Assembly: GCA_944371995.1 (NCBI GenBank)
Contig: CALVYD010000008.1
Location: 1 to 56,883, forward strand
DNA from: an uncultured Bacilli bacterium
Lineage (GTDB): Bacteria; Bacillota_I; Bacilli_A; RF39; UBA660
Length of the DNA stretch: 56,883 nt
Direction of reading: 5' to 3'
In this document: one piece after another, positions 1 through 7,037 of the stretch
How positions within the stretch are numbered: position 1 is the first letter of the stretch
How the letters are laid out: every line of letters starts with the position of its first letter
Position numbers and translations under genes: made by a program
The notes under the pieces: generated by a model
Database searches by the model: none
Told to the model about the DNA's origin: nothing
Seen by the model: the letters and a program-made list of their open reading frames with translations, nothing else

Positions 1-28
1 AGAAAAAGAGACATCATTTTGATGCCTC
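1..28 (-). terminator. Intrinsic terminator of the DUF1540 gene
   Basis: A 9-bp stem (arms 8-16 and 20-28, one G-U pair on the transcribed strand) with a 3-nt loop is followed on the minus strand by a run of T. It lies about 60 nt past the stop codon of the minus-strand gene at 90-254. The window edge cuts off anything further. Confidence 0.75.
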
Positions 29-89
29 GTGCGGAAGGTAAAAATTACCATTTACACAACTTTTTCGAAAGTCTCAATGTGTTCTTCCC

Positions 90-254
90 CTACTTTGCTT
101 TTTTAAAACTTTGGCAGATAGTTTCTTCAGTTTTTTTACAGCAATCTCCATCACAAGTAGAACTTATTTTTACTTCATTTAACTCACAGCAACCCTTATC
201 ACAGTTATTGTGTTTACATGTTGCTACATCACATTTAATCGTTCCTTTATTCAT
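90..254 (-). CDS. DUF1540 Cys-rich small protein, 54 aa
   Basis: This is a 54-residue protein with nine cysteines, at positions 8, 13, 18, 22, 23, 34, 38, 39 and 47. The order C-x4-C-x4-C near the N-terminus (IKCDVATCKHNNCDKG) and a final T-x-C-x-x-F (TICQSF) match the DUF1540 family, whose function is unknown; the cysteines suggest metal binding. The start is firm: ATG at 254 follows a GAGGAGGT Shine-Dalgarno site at the right distance. The gene is monocistronic, with a terminator at 1-28 and a long structured upstream region at 255-480. Family call is good; biochemical role unknown. Confidence 0.8.
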   Translation of the reverse strand: MNKGTIKCDVATCKHNNCDKGCCELNEVKISSTCDGDCCKKTEETICQSFKKAK

Positions 255-332
255 GTGTTTATTTACCTCCTCAATTATATTATTTCCTAATTTAAAGAAA
301 ATATGTAACTTTAGATTTTTCTCTTTTAAATT

Positions 333-438
333 GAGATGGACAATTACTCATCTTTTATATATTCGATTCATTTTACGAAAGTGTTCTAGAATGAATCGAG
401 GTGGATAATTATCCATCTTTTTTATTTTCGATTGATTC
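333..438. repeat. Two copies of an imperfect 41-bp repeat
   Basis: Copies at 333-373 and 398-438 are 65 bp apart and agree at most positions. Each contains a palindrome-like core: GGTGGATAATTATCCATC at 400-417 is nearly perfect, while GATGGACAATTACTCATC at 335-352 is weaker. Each core is followed by a T-rich run and CGATTSATT. The core looks like an operator for a dimeric repressor, but no repressor gene is adjacent. Alternatively the copies are parts of an RNA leader of the DUF1540 gene. Confidence 0.6.
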
Positions 439-443
439 TAGAG
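364..443. promoter_or_regulatory. Mutually exclusive hairpins, attenuator-like
   Basis: CGATTCATT (364-372) is perfectly complementary to AATGAATCG (390-398). The same right arm, extended to 384-398, also pairs with 429-443 (14 of 15). The second pairing encloses an 8-bp hairpin at 399-418 that is followed by T6 on the plus strand. The two stems cannot coexist, a layout typical of attenuators. No plus-strand gene follows, so the element may instead act in the minus-strand leader of the DUF1540 gene. Function is inference. Confidence 0.4.
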
Positions 444-663
444 CATTTTAAAAATTAATAAAATAAGAGGGGAGTTATCCATATCTCTTTTGGTAGGGAT
501 GAATATATTAATGCTATTATATTTAATTGATAAGTACATAATATAATATATATAGTACAAATGTATGTATATGTAAATAAGATATGGATATGTTTAATCA
601 TTATGTATTATGATAAATGTTTATGTAAATTAATTTAATTATATAAATATTTATTAAATAATA

Positions 664-693
664 AATAAAAAAAGACTGTAATAAATACAGTTT
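664..693 (-). terminator. Intrinsic terminator of the DUF2726 cassette
   Basis: ACTGTA (675-680) and TACAGT (686-691) pair around a 5-nt loop, extended by a G-U and an A-T pair. On the minus strand the stem is followed by a run of seven T. It lies about 90 nt past the stop of the last cassette gene. Confidence 0.7.
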
Positions 694-780
694 ATCTGGT
701 AATTATAATTTGTATATAGTTAATTTGTCATGTTTTTATAGATATATCTTACTTCCTATAATTGATATTATGTTAACTTC

Positions 781-1260
781 TTATAAGATTTCATTATTTT
801 CGTCAATATTATTGCCTTCAGTATTGTTTTCTATTTTATTTAATATTCTATTAATTACATATTCTTGATTATTAGGATAGTTTGTATAAAATGTCATTAT
901 TGGAATATTTGCTTTGTTACAGATTTCTTTTACTTTAATATCACGTTTTTTTCTTTGTGGTTGATTATGTGTTTGATCATTTAATTCAATTAATAATAAT
1001 ACTTTTGAAAAGTCATTTGTAAAGATTCCATAATCAATATTACGAAATAATTCATTTTCAAATTTTTCACTACTTATTTTTTCTATAATTGTTCCTAAAT
1101 TAACCTGATTTGTCATTAATGGTTTTTCTCTATATATATTTTCATTACTTCTTATCTTGTTTTTTTTAATTTGTTTATTATTAAATAAGATATTATTTAT
1201 AATTTCTCCTATAAATCCTATTACTAATACTACTAAAAATAGTGTTATGAAATTTTCCAT
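781..1260 (-). CDS. Membrane-anchored DUF2726 nuclease-like protein
   Basis: A 159-aa protein with one N-terminal membrane segment (about residues 3-26), a basic linker and a C-terminal DUF2726-like domain (about 50-145). The domain shows D76 (NIDYGIF), E92-x-N94 (LIELND) and H98, an arrangement resembling the D...E-x-D/N core of PD-(D/E)XK nuclease-fold proteins; catalysis is not established. It is clearly paralogous to the next gene upstream (shared FENELFRNIDYGIF / YANELFRNIDFGIF, FYTNYPN / FYTDYPN and YVINRIL). ATG at 1260 follows a GGGGAGAAGA site. It is the last gene of a four-gene minus-strand unit. Confidence 0.6.
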   Translation of the reverse strand: MENFITLFLVVLVIGFIGEIINNILFNNKQIKKNKIRSNENIYREKPLMTNQVNLGTIIEKISSEKFENELFRNIDYGIFTNDFSKVLLLIELNDQTHNQPQRKKRDIKVKEICNKANIPIMTFYTNYPNNQEYVINRILNKIENNTEGNNIDENNEIL

Positions 1261-1285
1261 TCTTCTCCCCTACTCTTTTACTATT

Positions 1286-1672
1286 TTATATTAATAAATC
1301 TAGATTATCTAAAATTCTATTTATTACATATAATCTTTCATTTGGATAATCTGTGTAGAATTTTATTAGTTTTATATTGGCTTCTGATAGTATTTTATCT
1401 ACTTTTTTACCACGTATAATTCTATCTGTTCTATAATGTGAGGAACCATTTATTTCTATTGCTAATAAAAGTTTTTTATAATTTTTATCAAATATGCCAA
1501 AGTCAATGTTTCTGAAGAGTTCATTAGCATATTTATGATTTATTGTTTTTTCGATAATACTTGCTAGATTAATTTGTGGCTGAATTTTTACATCATAATC
1601 TTCTTCTATTTCTTTCAATATATTATAGAAATATTGTTCTGACTCAGTCATAAATTCTTTTTGCTGATACAT
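1286..1672 (-). CDS. DUF2726 nuclease-like protein, 128 aa
   Basis: A soluble 128-aa protein made almost entirely of a DUF2726-like domain. Candidate core residues are D57, E73, N75 and H79 (IDFGIF then AIEINGSSH), as in PD-(D/E)XK-like folds. It is a shorter paralogue of the membrane-anchored protein at 781-1260, 25 nt away. The chosen ATG at 1672 has an AAGGAG site 8 nt upstream and overlaps the end of the upstream membrane-protein gene by 29 nt, so the two are translated from one message. A downstream ATG (residue 8) is an alternative start. Nuclease activity is inferred from the motif only. Confidence 0.6.
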   Translation of the reverse strand: MYQQKEFMTESEQYFYNILKEIEEDYDVKIQPQINLASIIEKTINHKYANELFRNIDFGIFDKNYKKLLLAIEINGSSHYRTDRIIRGKKVDKILSEANIKLIKFYTDYPNERLYVINRILDNLDLLI

Positions 1673-2774
1673 GGTTTATACTCCTTGACGTTTTCATTTT
1701 TTCTTCAGGAATACAAATATATTTATTAAAAGTTTGTATTACTAATATTTTATTCATAGGTATAACTTGTTTTGATGTAAATTTATTAAAACTAGTAGTG
1801 ATATGTGCGTTATAGGTTGGTAAGTATATAGTAATTATATTATGTCTTGTATTTGGTGAATTACCTATATCACTTATATATCCGGTATATATAGACGCTG
1901 AATTATTGTTTATAGAAAATATCGTTAATATATTTATAATTATATTACTAATCATAAATAAAGATATAATTATGTATATTCCAAATGGAGCTAATAAATT
2001 TATGTTGTTTGTTTTTATATATCCATCCAAAAAACTGAACGGGTGCAAAATTAATGCTAATAGAGTTATTAATATAATGTTTTTTATTATTGATTTTATA
2101 ATATATAGAAAACTCTTCCTTTTGTTTTCATTAGTTAAAGTTATATTGTGCTGTGTTTTTTTAAAGTCAAAATAATTACTATGTTCTCCTCTTTTTTTTA
2201 AGTTTTCTAATTGTTTTAATCGATTAAATTTGAATACTCCTCTTTTCAAATCAAATATCTTTAATATTAAACTATCTTTATTTTCAAAATAATTGCAATA
2301 ATTTTGTATCTCTTCTTTTTCAGTATATGCTGAAATTATATCTATTAATTGATTAAATTCTTCTTTACTTTCTTTTGCTTGATTGTGATTTTCTAAAAGA
2401 TTATATAGTTTTTGTTTTGAGTTGTAAATATATATTAAGTTATTTAAATCAATGCTTGTATATATTTTTTTTATTTCACTATAAGCATTTTCATACTTGT
2501 CTTTATAATTAGAATCATTTAGGGTATTGCTGATACTGAAATTTAAATATAAGCTTCTTAAATTTTTACTATTTAAAAAAAGGCTTTCAATTTCATATAT
2601 GGAATTATTCGCCTTAAGTGTTTTTTCAATATTATATATAGTGTCTTTTATATTTTTCCCATTAGAAAGATGATATATTAAATAAAAAACATCTTGCATA
2701 ATAAAATTATTTTTGTCTAATTTTATTATTGAATAGAGCTCTAATGCTTCTTTGGGAAATACAGAATTATACAT
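1644..2774 (-). CDS. Unrecognised membrane protein, 376 aa
   Basis: Not recognised. The N-terminal 220 residues are helical and rich in Asn, Lys and Glu, possibly repeat-like. Two membrane segments follow (about 225-247 and 263-288). A C-terminal part of about 80 residues is rich in beta-forming residues and probably lies on one face of the membrane. ATG at 2774 follows an AGAAAGG site and lies 3 nt after the stop of the XRE regulator gene, so the two are co-transcribed. The 3' end overlaps the first DUF2726 gene. The context suggests a membrane partner of the two DUF2726 proteins. Confidence 0.6.
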   Translation of the reverse strand: MYNSVFPKEALELYSIIKLDKNNFIMQDVFYLIYHLSNGKNIKDTIYNIEKTLKANNSIYEIESLFLNSKNLRSLYLNFSISNTLNDSNYKDKYENAYSEIKKIYTSIDLNNLIYIYNSKQKLYNLLENHNQAKESKEEFNQLIDIISAYTEKEEIQNYCNYFENKDSLILKIFDLKRGVFKFNRLKQLENLKKRGEHSNYFDFKKTQHNITLTNENKRKSFLYIIKSIIKNIILITLLALILHPFSFLDGYIKTNNINLLAPFGIYIIISLFMISNIIINILTIFSINNNSASIYTGYISDIGNSPNTRHNIITIYLPTYNAHITTSFNKFTSKQVIPMNKILVIQTFNKYICIPEEKMKTSRSINHVSAKRIYD

Positions 2775-2777
2775 AGT

Positions 2778-3545
2778 CTATACCTTTCTTGATTGAATCT
2801 CTGCTATTTTTTCTAATACTTCTTTCGCATTATCTTCATTAATTTCTGTATATCCTAATTCTTTTAAAGCTTGTACTTTGGCAGTGTTTAATTCTTGTGT
2901 TCTAGATAACTTTTCTTCATTTTTATGTTCAATATCTTGAACAAATCTTTTGTGTGTTTCACTGATTTTAGTTTTTGATGCACTACCATTATTATATAGT
3001 GTCATAGCACTAAACATAATACTTTCGAAAACATATTGTTTGTCGCTGTTAAAGACAAATTCCATAGGATCTGTAAAGCCAAGGGATTTAGACATATAAC
3101 ATAATATATATTTTAGTTCTTCTGTTGTTTCCATTGATTGTAGGAAATGATATAAATATAGATAAGTATTATAGGTATCTTTTGTTTTATCTGTTGCGAG
3201 TTTTTCTTTTAATAAATTAATAATATCAGATAATAATTCCTGTTCTTTTTTATTAAATCCTTTTAAATCAGCAATTACTTCTTTATTTGAAGAATCTTTT
3301 ACTCCTTCTTTTAATCTAGATTCAACTTCAATAATATATTCTCCATTAATCTTTAAGTTTTTAATATCATCAATATTTTCTATATTTAATAAACTTAGTA
3401 ATTTAGCAGCTTTTTCTTTTGGCCAATCATTTAGATTATCGATAGCCAAATAGTTATATAGCATTTGTCTGGATACACCTAAATATTTAGCAAGTCTAAC
3501 TTTGCTAATTCCTAGTTCTGTTAATACTACGTTTAATTCTTTCAT
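2778..3545 (-). CDS. XRE-type HTH regulator, 255 aa
   Basis: The N-terminal 60 residues form a Cro/CI-type helix-turn-helix: LTELGISKVRLAKYLGVSRQ followed by a recognition helix with QMLYNYL. The rest (to 255) is a helical, charged domain without a known signature, perhaps a sensing or dimerisation part. It is the first gene of the cassette: it starts after an AGGAGGG site and has its own promoter at 3569-3597 with repeats that could be its operator. It probably autoregulates the four-gene unit. Much longer than a simple phage repressor arm, so the C-terminal part may bind a partner. Confidence 0.75.
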   Translation of the reverse strand: MKELNVVLTELGISKVRLAKYLGVSRQMLYNYLAIDNLNDWPKEKAAKLLSLLNIENIDDIKNLKINGEYIIEVESRLKEGVKDSSNKEVIADLKGFNKKEQELLSDIINLLKEKLATDKTKDTYNTYLYLYHFLQSMETTEELKYILCYMSKSLGFTDPMEFVFNSDKQYVFESIMFSAMTLYNNGSASKTKISETHKRFVQDIEHKNEEKLSRTQELNTAKVQALKELGYTEINEDNAKEVLEKIAEIQSRKV

Positions 3546-3568
3546 TATTTATTTACCCTCCTAATATA

Positions 3569-3604
3569 ATTATAGACATTATGTGTAAAATAATCAAGTG
3601 TAAA
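3569..3604 (-). promoter_or_regulatory. Sigma-A type promoter of the XRE cassette
   Basis: On the minus strand TTGATT (3592-3597) and TATAAT (3569-3574) are separated by exactly 17 nt. The direct repeat GTGTAAA occurs at 3583-3589 and 3598-3604, 15 nt apart, and GTGTAAATTGACAC (3598-3611) is an imperfect palindrome at the -35 side. These are plausible operator sites for the XRE protein. GTGTAAATTGACAC followed by T6 could also end plus-strand transcripts. Confidence 0.7.
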
Positions 3605-3624
3605 TTGACACTTTTTTATACTGA

Positions 3625-4662
3625 CTATTTTTCTATGCATCCACTACCTAGACATTCATTTCTATCATTATAAAATACAATGTATTGACCTGGAGTTATT
3701 GCTCGCTGTTCTTTTACAAATGTTATTATTAAATTTTTCTCATTATCTAATTGACAACTATCTATTTCTTCTAAAGCGCCTCTAGAGCGAATTTTGGCAT
3801 ATAATTTTGTTTTAAAAAATTCATCTTTATCTATTAGATAATTTGTATTTGTTGCGACTAATTCTTTCTTTAATAAATCATTATTGGTACCTACTATTAC
3901 ATTATTATTTTCTGTATCTAATTCTAAAACATATAATGGCTCTTTATAGGCTATATTCAGTCCTTTTCTTTGACCTATTGTGTATTTATATAATCCGTTA
4001 TGTTTTCCTAATATTGTACCGTCTTTTAAGATGATATTTCCTGATTTATTTGTCATATTATTTTTTTCTAAGAATGATTTATAATCATCGTTTGGTATAA
4101 AACATATTTCTTGACTATCTTTTTTTTCACTAACAGGTAAGTTATATTTTTTTGCTAGTGTGCGGATTTCTTCTTTAGAGTGAAATTTATTTAAAGGAAA
4201 AATTACATTTGGTAATATAGTTTTATCTATTTGACATAGAAAATAGGATTGATCTTTTTCTTTAGCGTTAGACATAATTAATCGATTATTTTGTACTTTC
4301 GCATAATGTCCTGTTGCGATATAAGTTGCGCCTAATTCTTGTGCTTTTTTAAAAAATAATCCAAATTTAAAATATTTATTGCATACTATACAAGGATTTG
4401 GAGTTAATCCTTTTTTATATGAAGTAATAAAATTTTCTATCACTAAGTTTTTGAATTCTTTTGTTAGATCAAATATATAATGAGGAATATTTAATATAGT
4501 ACATATTTTTTTAGCATCTTCTATTGCATCTTTTGTCTTTTCATCTTCTAATAACTTCATAGTTGCACCTATTACTTGATATCCTTCTTCTTTTAATAGG
4601 CAAGCTGCAACAGAGGAATCTACACCTCCACTCATTCCAACTATGACAATTTCTTTTTTCAT
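3625..4662 (-). CDS. mnmA: tRNA-specific 2-thiouridylase MnmA
   Basis: MnmA adds the 2-thio group to U34 of tRNA-Lys, -Glu and -Gln. The sequence has the PP-loop VGMSGGVDSSVAA near the N-terminus, the first catalytic Cys in NPCIVCNKYFKFG, GHYAKV, and the second catalytic Cys in DSQEICFIP. The C-terminal beta domain is present (ITPGQYIVFY, ECLGSGCI). The ATG at 4662 is preferred because it gives the standard start just before the PP-loop and follows GGTGAT; a TTG 12 codons upstream is unlikely. The length of 345 aa is normal. It lies alone between the XRE cassette and spoIIM. Confidence 0.95.
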   Translation of the reverse strand: MKKEIVIVGMSGGVDSSVAACLLKEEGYQVIGATMKLLEDEKTKDAIEDAKKICTILNIPHYIFDLTKEFKNLVIENFITSYKKGLTPNPCIVCNKYFKFGLFFKKAQELGATYIATGHYAKVQNNRLIMSNAKEKDQSYFLCQIDKTILPNVIFPLNKFHSKEEIRTLAKKYNLPVSEKKDSQEICFIPNDDYKSFLEKNNMTNKSGNIILKDGTILGKHNGLYKYTIGQRKGLNIAYKEPLYVLELDTENNNVIVGTNNDLLKKELVATNTNYLIDKDEFFKTKLYAKIRSRGALEEIDSCQLDNEKNLIITFVKEQRAITPGQYIVFYNDRNECLGSGCIEK

Positions 4663-4678
4663 ACTATCACCATGATTT

Positions 4679-4684
4679 ATTATA
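4679..4684 (-). promoter_or_regulatory. Possible -10 box of mnmA
   Basis: TATAAT on the minus strand lies about 17 nt before the mnmA start codon. The sequence 17 nt upstream is only T-rich, with no clear -35 box, and overlaps the spoIIM terminator. Weak evidence. Confidence 0.3.
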
Positions 4685-4701
4685 TCGTAGTTTTCCAAAA
4701 G

Positions 4702-4726
4702 AAAAAAGATATCTGAATATCTTTTA
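4702..4726 (-). terminator. Intrinsic terminator of spoIIM
   Basis: AAAGATAT (4705-4712) and ATATCTTT (4717-4724) form an 8-bp stem with a 4-nt loop, followed on the minus strand by T6. The stem overlaps the spoIIM stop codon. Confidence 0.8.
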
Positions 4727-5320
4727 TAGAAAAAATAAAAGTTTGGGAATTAAATAACTTTCTATTACTGAGATAATTATTGAAAAAGCAATATAGAATA
4801 TTCCTATCTTTATATATCTTCTTACGATGGTTTGCCAATTTCTTGTTTCTTTTTTAAATACTGATCTATATATCATAATAGAAAATGAAATGGCATAATA
4901 ACATAGTAGAAATGCTGCAAGAGCATTCATTATATTTGGTAATGTATAAACGATGGCTTTTATTATTCCACCTGGTCCATATGTGATTAAAATACTAGAA
5001 AAAGAGAATCCTACAAGGAATCCTTTAAAGATAAGAATAAATAATATAACAGGGATTCCAATAATAGAAATTCCTAATATCCAGATGAAAAAGAACACTA
5101 AAATATTATTAGTAATACTAGAGATAAAAGCTGATATATAATTAGTTTTTCCATCTTTTATTCCTGTTATAAAAGAAGATATTGATTGATGAATTAGTTC
5201 TTTATTTTCATTTGTTATAATCGCTGGGAAAAGTATTCCTAGAACTATTGATATAAAACCTAGAATAATTAGTATTGATAATAATTTGTTTTTCATTGCT
5301 TTATTTATTAGTTTTTTCAT
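4724..5320 (-). CDS. spoIIM: Stage II sporulation protein M
   Basis: A 198-aa polytopic membrane protein of the SpoIIM (DUF95) family. The first membrane segment (about 13-35) is followed by an outer loop (FPAIITNENKELIHQS). The conserved N-x-x-V-x-F-F-x-W-I-L-G stretch (NNILVFFFIWILGISIIG) follows, then GF-rich and P/N-containing helices (YGPGGIIKAIVYTLPNIMNA). SpoIIM works with SpoIID and SpoIIP in engulfment during sporulation. The normal length and a good AAGGTGAGACT site support the start. No spoIID or spoIIP gene is nearby. Some SpoIIM-family proteins occur outside spore formers, but spoIVB and GerA in the same window support the sporulation role. Confidence 0.85.
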   Translation of the reverse strand: MKKLINKAMKNKLLSILIILGFISIVLGILFPAIITNENKELIHQSISSFITGIKDGKTNYISAFISSITNNILVFFFIWILGISIIGIPVILFILIFKGFLVGFSFSSILITYGPGGIIKAIVYTLPNIMNALAAFLLCYYAISFSIMIYRSVFKKETRNWQTIVRRYIKIGIFYIAFSIIISVIESYLIPKLLFFL

Positions 5321-5423
5321 AGTCTCACCTTGATAAAATATATTATTGTATTGTCTAAACTATGTAAAAAACAAATTTACTTTTTTTTACATTTATTTTA
5401 TAATTGTTAATGAGGTGTAATAT

Positions 5424-5510
5424 ATGAATAAAAAAGTTGTAAAAATTGTATCTATTATATTAGTTATTGTTATGGTTGTATCCTTTTTAAGTGTTTTGCT
5501 TTATTTATAA
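5424..5510 (+). CDS. 28-aa membrane peptide, Prli42-like
   Basis: A tiny gene encoding MNKKVVKIV followed by one hydrophobic segment (about residues 8-28). A GAGGTG site lies just upstream of the ATG and a strong terminator follows the stop, so it is a real transcription unit. The Lys-rich N-terminus with a short C-terminal membrane segment resembles Prli42, the peptide that anchors the stressosome in Listeria and is found widely in Bacilli. The match is by pattern and size only; another single-pass peptide family is possible. No stressosome gene is seen here. Confidence 0.6.
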   Translation: MNKKVVKIVSIILVIVMVVSFLSVLLYL

Positions 5511-5546
5511 AAAATGGCTTCCAAGTGTTTGGAAGTCATTTTATTT
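5511..5546. terminator. Bidirectional intrinsic terminator
   Basis: AATGGCTTCCA (5513-5523) pairs over 11 bp, including one G-U, with TGGAAGTCATT (5530-5540). T-rich runs lie on both outer sides, so it can end both the 28-aa gene on the plus strand and the convergent gene at 5541-5843. Confidence 0.85.
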
Positions 5547-5843
5547 TTCTATATATCCTTCTAATTCAGGTATAATTTCTTTTACAATTCCATTAGGAAT
5601 ATTATATTTATTTACAATATCATTAATCCTGTTTATATCTTTTGCTAGATATAACATTAAAATACCGGCAATACGATCTGCTGTATACTGATCTAGTATT
5701 TTTCTATCTTCTTCTTTTATATGGTACTTTCTAGTAAGTGCTTGAATAGGACCATATCCATATAAATAGTTTGTTAATGATTTAGCAATTAATTCTACTT
5801 CAGTGTTCTTGTCTGTTAATTTTACTTTAGTCCATACTTTCAT
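5541..5843 (-). CDS. Unrecognised helical protein, 100 aa
   Basis: Not recognised. A soluble, mostly helical 100-aa protein with a mixed charged composition and no signal peptide or membrane segment. The N-terminal MKVWTKVKLTDKNTEVELIA could be a short beta hairpin followed by helices. The start at 5843 follows a GGGGATGAGG-type site. It is flanked by terminators on both sides and so is monocistronic, between spoIIM and spoIVB. Confidence 0.55.
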   Translation of the reverse strand: MKVWTKVKLTDKNTEVELIAKSLTNYLYGYGPIQALTRKYHIKEEDRKILDQYTADRIAGILMLYLAKDINRINDIVNKYNIPNGIVKEIIPELEGYIEK

Positions 5844-5885
5844 ATCCTCATCCCCTATATGTCTTAATATTCTAACATAAAATTT

Positions 5886-5913
5886 TGTAAAAATAAAGAG
5901 ACTTTTGTCTCTT
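5886..5913 (-). terminator. Intrinsic terminator of spoIVB
   Basis: AAGAGAC (5896-5902) pairs with GTCTCTT (5907-5913) around a TTTT loop. The minus-strand T-rich run follows. The stem touches the spoIVB stop codon. Confidence 0.75.
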
Positions 5914-6892
5914 ATTTATCTCCTTCCTTTAACATTGTTGTTATAAATATCCCATATCCTTTTTTTGTATCGTTTACAATTACGTAGTTAACAGCACCTA
6001 TAATTTTATCATTTTGGATAATTGGAGATCCGCTCATTCCTTGTACTACACCGCCAGTTTTTGTTAAAAGGTTAGAATCTGTGATTTCAAATAAAATATT
6101 TTTGGTTTTACTAGTTGTATCGATATTTAATATGGTTATATCAAATTCTTCTACTTCGTTATCGTTAATTACTGTTCTTATTTTTGCTGGACCTGTTTTA
6201 ATATCTTCTATTTGTCCTACTTCTATTGTATCCATATTTTCAATAGATTCCATATAAGTACCATATATTCCTGTTATTTCATTAGTATCGATTTCTCCGC
6301 TTGATGTTGTTGTGTCATAAGTTGCGTTTTTTTCTCCTGCTTTTCCATCACGACTTTTTTCTATTTTTGATACAGTTGCATCATATATTTTTCCGTCTTT
6401 AATTTCAAATTTTTGAGCTGTTGTACTTTCTACGATTTCATGTCCTAAAGCTCCAAATCGCTTTGTTTCAGGATCTATATATGTTAGTGTCCCTATACCA
6501 TTTATTTGATCTTTTACATATAATCCGGTCTTTATTACTTGTTCTTCTGTTTGATCTATATTTAGTTTTATATCTTTTGTTGCTTGATTTCTCATTACTT
6601 GAAATACAAATTCGCTAGTATTTAAGTTTTCCATAGCATTTACCATGGATGATATTGACTCTACTGCTTCGCCATTGATTTTTACAATTTTATCCCCAAC
6701 TTCAAAACCTGCCTCTTTTGCCAGGTATTTACCATCAATTTCATAAAAACCAACTACTAAAACACCTTTTGAATTTACTTCAATTCCGATAGTTTCTCCG
6801 GATGCTATTACATAATTAGAATAAGCAAATACATTTATGGGAATAGTAATTAAAAGAAGGATAGCTAGTAGTAATTTATTTTTTAATTTCAT
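5912..6892 (-). CDS. spoIVB: SpoIVB intercompartmental signalling peptidase
   Basis: SpoIVB is the S55-family serine protease secreted by the forespore; it cleaves SpoIVFA and so triggers pro-sigma-K processing. Layout: N-terminal membrane or signal segment (about 5-23), a PDZ domain (about 36-115, AGFEVGDKIVKINGEAV), then the S55 domain. The catalytic His lies in GALGHEIVE (H151) and the nucleophile in VQGMSGSPIIQ (S287). At 326 aa it is shorter than the Bacillus protein (about 425 aa), mostly in the region before the PDZ domain. The ATG at 6892 follows GAGGTGATGCT. No spo0A gene lies next to it as in Bacillus. Confidence 0.9.
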   Translation of the reverse strand: MKLKNKLLLAILLLITIPINVFAYSNYVIASGETIGIEVNSKGVLVVGFYEIDGKYLAKEAGFEVGDKIVKINGEAVESISSMVNAMENLNTSEFVFQVMRNQATKDIKLNIDQTEEQVIKTGLYVKDQINGIGTLTYIDPETKRFGALGHEIVESTTAQKFEIKDGKIYDATVSKIEKSRDGKAGEKNATYDTTTSSGEIDTNEITGIYGTYMESIENMDTIEVGQIEDIKTGPAKIRTVINDNEVEEFDITILNIDTTSKTKNILFEITDSNLLTKTGGVVQGMSGSPIIQNDKIIGAVNYVIVNDTKKGYGIFITTMLKEGDK

Positions 6893-6993
6893 AGCATCAC
6901 CTCATTTTTTATTACTACATTTATAGTTTAAATTTTTTTTAATTGTTTATGTTTATTATTTTTTACCATTTACACTAATTTTTTACATTTTTT

Positions 6994-7022
6994 TTGACAA
7001 ATTTTTTTAAATTAGCTATAGT
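6994..7022 (+). promoter_or_regulatory. Sigma-A type promoter
   Basis: TTGACA (6994-6999) and TATAGT (7017-7022) are separated by 17 nt, and the GAGGTGAT Shine-Dalgarno site follows. It drives the two plus-strand genes at 7038-7996. Confidence 0.8.
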
Positions 7023-7037
7023 AATATTAGAGGTGAT

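Larger units (their letters stand above)
255..780. other. Gene-free region with repeats and hairpins
   Basis: No convincing gene is seen on either strand. Positions 255-480 hold paired 41-bp repeats, palindromes and alternative stems (see the entries at 333-438 and 364-443). Positions 480-660 are almost pure A/T with a further TTATCCAT at 475-482 and an ATATGGATAT at about 583-592. Positions 664-693 hold the terminator of the leftmost DUF2726 gene. Positions 694-780 show nothing recognisable. The composition resembles a regulatory or formerly mobile stretch. Confidence 0.6.

Noticed and set aside
1-89. tmRNA or other structured RNA at the window start
   Set aside because: Only a simple terminator hairpin and a short A/T-rich stretch are present; no tRNA-like ends or pseudoknot pattern.
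4663-4698. Longer MnmA start
   Set aside because: It would use TTG without a ribosome site and put 12 extra residues before the PP-loop; relatives start just before it.
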